This document shows, piece after piece, positions 59,195 through 64,000 of a stretch of DNA of 64,000 nt. The notes under the pieces were generated by a model that ran no database searches, was not told the origin of the DNA, and worked only from the letters and a program-made list of their open reading frames with translations. Origin of the DNA: Agarilytica sp045430285 (lineage in GTDB: Bacteria > Pseudomonadota > Gammaproteobacteria > Pseudomonadales > Cellvibrionaceae); the NCBI GenBank assembly GCA_045430285.1, contig JAILXV010000003.1, positions 186,001 to 250,000 on the forward strand, in the 5' to 3' direction. The stretch's first letter is position 1; the number at the start of each line of letters is the position of its first letter. Both the position numbers and the translations under genes were made by a program.

Positions 59195-59836
59195 TTATGC
59201 ACTCCAGACCAAAAACTCCACGGGCGTCGGATTGTAGCCGTTACAGGGGTTATTCAGTTGCGGGCAATTTGAAATCAGTACGAGCACATCCATCTCCGCA
59301 CGCATCTCTACATATTTTCCTGGCGCGGAAATGCCATCCTCAAACGTCAAGCCACCTTCTTCAGTCACCGGAACGTTCATGAAGAAATTAATATTGTGAG
59401 TAATATCGCGCTTAGTGAGGCCAAGGGATTCATTTTCTGCAATAGCCAACATCCAACTATCACGACAGGCGTGCATACAACGCTTTTCTAAATCGTAACG
59501 CACCGTATTACTTTCGGTTGCGCAAGCGCCGCCTAAAGTATCGTGGCGGCCGCAAGTATCAGCTGTAATCGTCAGCATGGGATTGCATAGGTTTGACTGT
59601 AATATACTACCTGCGCTTAGGTAAACACTACCCTGCTCACGAATGGTATCCATGGCGCTGTATCTTTCGGCAATATCATCTGCGCTGTAAAATAATGTAT
59701 CTGCCGCCTGATTCCCTTCTAAATCCAGAATCCGACAACTCTGACCTTTGTTAACCCGCGTTAGGAGATAATCCCCTGCCAACACAACCGTCCGCTCTAG
59801 GGCGTCTTCAGCTTTTAACTTACTTTCTTTAATCAC
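59195..59836 (-). CDS. DUF1989 protein, carboxyguanidine deiminase subunit-like (urea-carboxylase-associated protein)
   Basis: A 213-residue DUF1989 (TIGR03424/03425-type) protein. The likely metal-binding and active-site part is visible: SNLCNPML, TADTCGRHDTLGGACA and RCMHACRDSWML. It resembles the other DUF1989 gene upstream. Work on related clusters showed that two such proteins form a deiminase converting carboxyguanidine to allophanate (named CgdAB); I cannot say which subunit this is. Starts at a GTG with GGGAGG upstream. Ten bases after the other DUF1989 gene. Confidence 0.88.
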   Translation of the reverse strand: MIKESKLKAEDALERTVVLAGDYLLTRVNKGQSCRILDLEGNQAADTLFYSADDIAERYSAMDTIREQGSVYLSAGSILQSNLCNPMLTITADTCGRHDTLGGACATESNTVRYDLEKRCMHACRDSWMLAIAENESLGLTKRDITHNINFFMNVPVTEEGGLTFEDGISAPGKYVEMRAEMDVLVLISNCPQLNNPCNGYNPTPVEFLVWSA

Positions 59837-59846
59837 GACAGCCTCC

Positions 59847-60563
59847 CTATACGCCTAAATGGTACAAACGATTATTCTCAAACCCGCGCGCATTTTCAGA
59901 ACAATGAGTTAAACAACAATCGTCTTCTGAAAGCGGGGGCGCGTCACTAATTTCAACACCCACCGGCTTAGACGGATATTCTTTCGCTGAACTCATAGGG
60001 TGAGGACAGGTATGCATAACAACCAAGGTGTCCATTTCAAAACGCAGTGTGATTTTGCTACCCGCTTCAGAATGATTTTCAGATAAAGACAACTCGCCCT
60101 CTTTATTCACCGCGACTTTGCTAAATAAATTTAGGTTAGACGCCATATCTTTCACACCCAGCCCATACTTTGCTAACTCGACGAGAAGGCTGCTGTACCC
60201 GCTAAGCTGCCAATCATTACCCGCGTCTTGATAATTGGCGCCCCCCCATAAGGCTTTCACTTTTTCATTAGAAATATTGCCGCATACTGTTTCGTGCCAA
60301 CCCAGTGAATCTTCGATAATCGAACAAAAAATTCTGCCCATGTCGGAATACAAACAATTCCCTTTTGTCAATTTAAAGGTATGCTGACATTTTAAAGTGT
60401 CCGGTGCGTTGTAGCGCTCCAACAAATCTTCTGGATTGTAAAATAACATGCCCACGTTGGCCCCGCCCTCAAGATCGCTTAAGGTGAGCTGAGTGCCTCT
60501 TCGAAGACGCAGCGACCAATGACTGCCACCAGGAATGGTGGTTTGATATTGCGATTCATTCAT
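59847..60563 (-). CDS. DUF1989 protein, carboxyguanidine deiminase subunit-like (second paralog)
   Basis: A 238-residue DUF1989 protein. Wording GSHWSLRLRRGTQLTL, DLEGGANVGMLFYNPEDLLERYNAPDTLK and LGWHETVCGN is diagnostic of urea-carboxylase-associated proteins; the last matches the HDT/CG active site in the partner. A C-terminal tail with extra cysteines (DDCCLTHCSEN) is not seen in the other copy. Presumed to work with its downstream neighbour as a two-subunit deiminase. Lies 35 bases after the regulator gene. Confidence 0.88.
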   Translation of the reverse strand: MNESQYQTTIPGGSHWSLRLRRGTQLTLSDLEGGANVGMLFYNPEDLLERYNAPDTLKCQHTFKLTKGNCLYSDMGRIFCSIIEDSLGWHETVCGNISNEKVKALWGGANYQDAGNDWQLSGYSSLLVELAKYGLGVKDMASNLNLFSKVAVNKEGELSLSENHSEAGSKITLRFEMDTLVVMHTCPHPMSSAKEYPSKPVGVEISDAPPLSEDDCCLTHCSENARGFENNRLYHLGV

Positions 60564-60598
60564 AATAATTTCTATATCTCAATCAATTTAACCAATAT

Positions 60599-61063
60599 TT
60601 ACTTAAGCATTTTTTCTTTAGCGTTAGATGCTGGAAGTGGATGAATGGGCGGCAATATAAAGGTACTTAACAATAATTTCCCAGTAATCACGCCTCGCAA
60701 GGCAATCATTTTGTCTGCAATAACTTTTAGCTTTCGCGCTGGCCCCTGAATTAATACAACCGACATCGTATAAGTATGGCTTAAGTTAACATTTAGACTG
60801 CTAATCACTTCTGTTACATACTCATGCTGGAGGTCTAATAATTTTTTCTGCATACCTGGTACAGAATGGTTGTACACCAAGTTTACCGTGCCCGTCATAA
60901 CATCCTTACCCACGTCTTGTTTGTGTTCGTTTAGCTGCTGGCTAATCATGTCACAAATAGCTTGTGAACGACTTTCAAAACCACGAACGTCCACCATGCC
61001 ATCAAAATCTTTTAGGAGGCTTTCCGGTAGAGAAATACTAATACGACTTATTTTTTCGCTCAT
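60599..61063 (-). CDS. NikR/CopG-family transcriptional regulator with altered metal site
   Basis: A 154-residue ribbon-helix-helix regulator. The N-terminal DNA-binding part is ISRISISLPESLLKDFDGM and FESRSQAICDMI. The C-terminal ACT-like domain aligns with NikR without gaps: QHEYVTEVISSLNVNLSH, TYTMSVVLIQG. Compared with E. coli NikR, the ligand His76 is kept but His87, His89 and Cys95 are Asn, Asn and Thr. It therefore probably does not sense nickel; a role in regulating this guanidine cluster is inference. The start overlaps the ATPase stop by one base (TAATG). The C-terminal tail is longer than NikR. Confidence 0.85.
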   Translation of the reverse strand: MSEKISRISISLPESLLKDFDGMVDVRGFESRSQAICDMISQQLNEHKQDVGKDVMTGTVNLVYNHSVPGMQKKLLDLQHEYVTEVISSLNVNLSHTYTMSVVLIQGPARKLKVIADKMIALRGVITGKLLLSTFILPPIHPLPASNAKEKMLK

Positions 61064-61977
61064 TAAAAAACACTTTCCACATCGTCATCTACCGGCACCA
61101 TTCGTACCATATTGAGATGATCATTATCTTCTTGCTGTTCTTGGGGCGGATGAATAAGTGCTTCTATGCGTTTTTTTGTCGCGAGAAATTCATCACCCAG
61201 AAATTGTTCTGGCGATCGTGGCTGCGGCACGGGCACTTCAATCAATTCATCTACTTCACCTGGATTTGCCTTTAGCACTAAAATACGATCGGCCAGATAC
61301 ACTGCCTCATCAAGATCGTGAGTTATAAACAACACGGTGATGTCGATGTTTTTCCAAATCTCCATGAGGTAAGCCTGCATTTTTGCGCGAGTCTGCGCAT
61401 CCAATGCACCAAATGGCTCATCCATTAATAATATTTTCGGCTGATTAGCCAAGGCCCGAGCAATTGCAACACGCTGCTTCATGCCGCCGGATAATTGGTG
61501 AGGATAGTGGTCCGCGAATTTACTTAAGCCGACCAAGTCTATCCATTGAAAGGCGTCTTGTTCAGATTGGACCTTGCCATGTCCAGAACGTAACAAACCA
61601 AACATCACGTTTTCTTTTACGGTCAACCAAGGAAATAAGGTGTAGCCTTGAAACACCATGCCACGGTCTGGGCTGGGGCCTTGCACCTCTTCCCCATTTA
61701 ACAACATCTGACCAGCACTTTGCGTTTCTAAACCTGCCAAAATACGGATTAAAGTTGATTTACCGCAGCCCGATGGGCCAATCACGCACACAAACTCGCG
61801 CTTGTGGACTTTGAAATTAATATCTTTGAGTGCCGTAACACTGCCTTGGGGTGTAGAGAAATGTTTATGCAAGCCTTTGACCTCTAAGGTCACGGGCCTT
61901 TTTTTGAGACGATCAAATCTATCTTTAACCGCATCACTCTGTTCCAAATACGATGGAAGCTGATCCTCTGTCACCAT
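61063..61977 (-). CDS. ABC transporter ATP-binding protein, NitT/TauT-like (guanidine/urea cluster)
   Basis: A 304-residue ATPase. Walker A GPSGCGKSTLI, signature LSGGMKQRVAI, Walker B ILLMDEPFGALD and the switch TH in FITHDLDEAV. It powers the transporter with the neighbouring permease and binding protein. I choose the ATG at 61977, 16 bases after the permease stop with GGGAG 10 bases upstream; a frame to 62040 overlaps the permease gene. The C-terminal extension (about 250-304) has no recognised motif. Confidence 0.92.
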   Translation of the reverse strand: MVTEDQLPSYLEQSDAVKDRFDRLKKRPVTLEVKGLHKHFSTPQGSVTALKDINFKVHKREFVCVIGPSGCGKSTLIRILAGLETQSAGQMLLNGEEVQGPSPDRGMVFQGYTLFPWLTVKENVMFGLLRSGHGKVQSEQDAFQWIDLVGLSKFADHYPHQLSGGMKQRVAIARALANQPKILLMDEPFGALDAQTRAKMQAYLMEIWKNIDITVLFITHDLDEAVYLADRILVLKANPGEVDELIEVPVPQPRSPEQFLGDEFLATKKRIEALIHPPQEQQEDNDHLNMVRMVPVDDDVESVF

Positions 61978-61993
61978 AATGCATTCACTCCCA

Positions 61994-62959
61994 TCAATGA
62001 TTGGCTTCGGTTTTTTGCCAGGGAAATAAACCGCGCCCAAGCCACGCCAAAAGTAAGTCAGTTAATATGCCGATCACACCAATTATCATGATCGCGGCGA
62101 ATACATTATCAAAATTTTTGTAACGCGCTTGCTGTGTAATAAACCAGGTAATCCCCGAACTGCTACCAATAAGTTCAGCAACAATAAGGTATGTCCAGGC
62201 CCACCCTAATAGTATGCGCATATCTCGATATAATTCTGGCAGAATCCCAGGCACCACTACTTTGAAAAGTAAGCTTTGGTTTTTTGCGCCCAAGGTTTGG
62301 GCAGCTTCTAAAAGTGTCGGATCCAGTTTACGTGTGGTATTCGCCACCACCAGCACCTGCTGAAAGAATGTCCCAATAAAAATGATCGCGATTTTCGGCG
62401 CATGATGGATACCTAGAATCGCCACAGCCAACGCCCCAAAAGCTGGCGCAGGCAAATATCGGAAAAATTCGATAAACGGCTCAATAAGCCGAGAGAAAAA
62501 CGAATATGTCCCCGCCAGCACGCCCAAGGGCACACCAAAAATTGACGAGATAAAAAACCCCCAGAAAATGACCTGGATGCTTTCCCATAAGCTTTCGTGC
62601 AACCACTTCTCACTACGCCGTTTAGGCTCAGTAGTAAATGAGCTATAAAGTGCAACAACTACCTCGTGTGGCGCTGGAAGATAAATCGGATTAGCTCTCA
62701 GCCCTTGAGGAAGTTCACCATTCACAGTTAATACTGCTGCACTTTCTTCCTTGAACAAGGAACGGTCGACTAGCATACCCTCAACAAAATAATCCACACC
62801 ACCTGGCTGAGTGATTTCCATCTTCGGATGCCAAATAAAGGGGATGTAGCTAACGACGCACCAGATAAAAATTGGGATGACGAAGCTCATTAACGTCACC
62901 CAACGTTTTGAACTCGGCGGTAGTTCTTTGCGAACTGCAAACCACGTTGACTGGGGCAT
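61994..62959 (-). CDS. ABC transporter permease, NitT/TauT-like (guanidine/urea cluster)
   Basis: A 321-residue inner-membrane permease. After one N-terminal helix (about 20-45) there is a soluble, periplasmic part to about 110, then the five-helix BPD_transp_1 region with the EAA loop (AAQTLGAKNQSLLFKVVVPGILPELY). It should import the substrate bound by the periplasmic protein upstream. The N-terminal periplasmic insertion (about residues 50-110) is longer than usual for this family. About 70 bases and a small hairpin separate it from the binding-protein gene. Confidence 0.92.
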   Translation of the reverse strand: MPQSTWFAVRKELPPSSKRWVTLMSFVIPIFIWCVVSYIPFIWHPKMEITQPGGVDYFVEGMLVDRSLFKEESAAVLTVNGELPQGLRANPIYLPAPHEVVVALYSSFTTEPKRRSEKWLHESLWESIQVIFWGFFISSIFGVPLGVLAGTYSFFSRLIEPFIEFFRYLPAPAFGALAVAILGIHHAPKIAIIFIGTFFQQVLVVANTTRKLDPTLLEAAQTLGAKNQSLLFKVVVPGILPELYRDMRILLGWAWTYLIVAELIGSSSGITWFITQQARYKNFDNVFAAIMIIGVIGILTDLLLAWLGRGLFPWQKTEANH

Positions 62960-62991
62960 AGTATGCTCAGTTTATTAACACGAATGAAATG

Positions 62992-63013
62992 CGAGCATCA
63001 TAGTAGATGCTCG
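62992..63013 (-). other. Hairpin between binding-protein and permease genes
   Basis: CGAGCATC and GATGCTCG form an 8-bp stem around a 6-base loop just after the binding-protein stop. Weak T-tail on the minus strand. It could raise binding-protein mRNA over the rest, much like the pstS-pstC hairpin (inference). Confidence 0.5.
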
Positions 63014-63031
63014 TTGTTAGGTTCTCCCAGC

Positions 63032-63997
63032 CTATAGAGCTTCCACGAAACTGGAATCAAAATAATTATCAGAAAGCTCAGGCTTCTCGTAAACTTTATT
63101 CGCCACGTTAAAATCATCAGAGATCTTTGATGAACCTTTCAAAGATTTGAATCCTTCAGTAGCTTTCATCACGGCAAGCGCTTCTTCTTTGCTTAAGATC
63201 TTGGTGCCGTCCACAAGCGCCTTATATTTTTCGGCGGATAAGCCCACACGTGCTGCCATAATTTTTATCGCTTCGGCATTTGTTTTTGGGTCGTGTAAAA
63301 AGTCTACGGCTTGATACCAAACTTTTACGACCTTTTGCCAATCCGATTTACGCGTTTTCAAACTTGCAGGAGCAACTGCCAACACATCGTAAATAAGGCC
63401 TGGCTCGTCTGCACTGCTAGAGATCGCTTTTGAACCTGGCACAAGTTCAAGCGCCTGACCTGAGTTAGGCTGCCATGCAACAATCGCGTCCACCTGACCA
63501 GACGCCAAGACCTGCGGTGTTTCGTTAGTCGGCACGTTAACCAGCTCTACGTCGGCTTCAGACAAACCCGCTTTTTCTAATGCGTTAAGCAGCAACAAAT
63601 GCCCAACAAAACCAATTTCAACACCAACTTTTTTACCCTTAAGGGCTTTAACCGATTTTACGCCAGGACGCGCCACGATCATGTCATTGCCGTTGCTGTA
63701 ATCGTTCACAAGGATCATCACGCTTTTTGCACCCGTTGACCCAGTGACTAATGTATCGCCATTGGTCATCGGCACTGCGTCTAACCGACCTGCCGCAAAG
63801 GCATCCATACTCGCCACGTAATCAAACCATTCAAATTCGACGTCCACGCCGGCTTTTTTAAACATGTCTTTTTCAATCGCGATTTCCCACGCCACCCATC
63901 CAGGCCAATCGCTATATCCTATTTTTAGCGGTTTAGCCGCATGGGCTCCGGTCATCATGAATACGCCAACCAAAAGCCCTGTCAATACTTGCATCAT
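63032..63997 (-). CDS. ABC transporter periplasmic binding protein, urea-carboxylase-region type (possibly 5'-partial)
   Basis: A 321-residue or longer NitT/TauT-like (NMT1/THI5-fold) binding protein: IGYSDWPGWVAWEIAIEKDMF, then FDYVASMDAFAAGRLDA and VNVPTNETPQVLASGQVDA. It belongs to the family found beside urea/guanidine carboxylases and should deliver the substrate to the permease. The ATG at 63997 gives a signal-like start (MMQVLTGLLVGVFMMTGAHAA) without the usual basic n-region, and the frame stays open to the right edge, so the true start and promoter may lie beyond the window. Confidence 0.9.
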   Translation of the reverse strand: MMQVLTGLLVGVFMMTGAHAAKPLKIGYSDWPGWVAWEIAIEKDMFKKAGVDVEFEWFDYVASMDAFAAGRLDAVPMTNGDTLVTGSTGAKSVMILVNDYSNGNDMIVARPGVKSVKALKGKKVGVEIGFVGHLLLLNALEKAGLSEADVELVNVPTNETPQVLASGQVDAIVAWQPNSGQALELVPGSKAISSSADEPGLIYDVLAVAPASLKTRKSDWQKVVKVWYQAVDFLHDPKTNAEAIKIMAARVGLSAEKYKALVDGTKILSKEEALAVMKATEGFKSLKGSSKISDDFNVANKVYEKPELSDNYFDSSFVEAL

Positions 63998-64000
63998 CGA

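Overview
The window looks like chromosomal DNA of a marine or free-living gammaproteobacterium. By gene style (RegBA-type redox pair, FeoAB, pstSCAB-phoU, DUF47-Pit, a guanidine/urea carboxylase cluster, many secreted modular proteins and GGG-type lipoproteins) I would place it near the Cellvibrionales (Saccharophagus/Teredinibacter-like), but this placement is inference. GC looks moderate throughout. I saw no rRNA, tRNA, prophage, IS element or CRISPR array.

Layout. 1-1.9 kb: the end of an Atm1-type ABC exporter and an OsmC protein, closed by a strong convergent terminator. 2-8.3 kb: a 2097-residue secreted subtilase with four Ca-binding TSP3-type repeat modules. 8.8-11.2 kb: a Fur-box-preceded feoAB. 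11.2-13.1 kb: propionyl-CoA synthetase. 13.3-20.6 kb: a minus-strand block of three S9-family peptidases bracketed by two small TonB-C-terminal-domain proteins; the third S9 copy has lost its catalytic triad and the outer TonB-like gene is frameshifted at a G6 run. 21-24 kb: a large Ig-like/beta-propeller lipoprotein. 24-26.7 kb: an ECF sigma factor gene overlapping a membrane VWA protein gene. 26.8-30.7 kb: S41 peptidase, DUF4265-like protein, M48/TPR lipoprotein and a small lipoprotein.

30.8-42.5 kb is phosphate-centred: a porin with a possible Pho box, pstSCAB-phoU with good Pho boxes before pstS, and DUF47-Pit. A TRAP transporter (DctQM, and a DctP of the FcbT1 type about 2.6 kb away on the other strand) and a YciA thioesterase are interleaved. 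42.5-53.5 kb: uvrD, a lipoprotein with an HExxH zinc-peptidase signature, tlyA, the RegA/RegB pair, a secreted alpha/beta hydrolase and an EAL-HDOD protein.

53.6-64 kb is one minus-strand nitrogen-acquisition cluster: a NitT/TauT-like ABC transporter, a NikR-fold regulator, two DUF1989 proteins, a carboxylase and allophanate hydrolase. A two-hairpin ACGR element fitting the guanidine-II (mini-ykkC) riboswitch sits between the second DUF1989 gene and the carboxylase start. I therefore read the cluster as guanidine uptake and degradation (carboxylation, deimination, allophanate hydrolysis to ammonia and CO2), not urea use. The regulator has lost three of the four NikR nickel ligands. This cluster is the most interesting part of the window.
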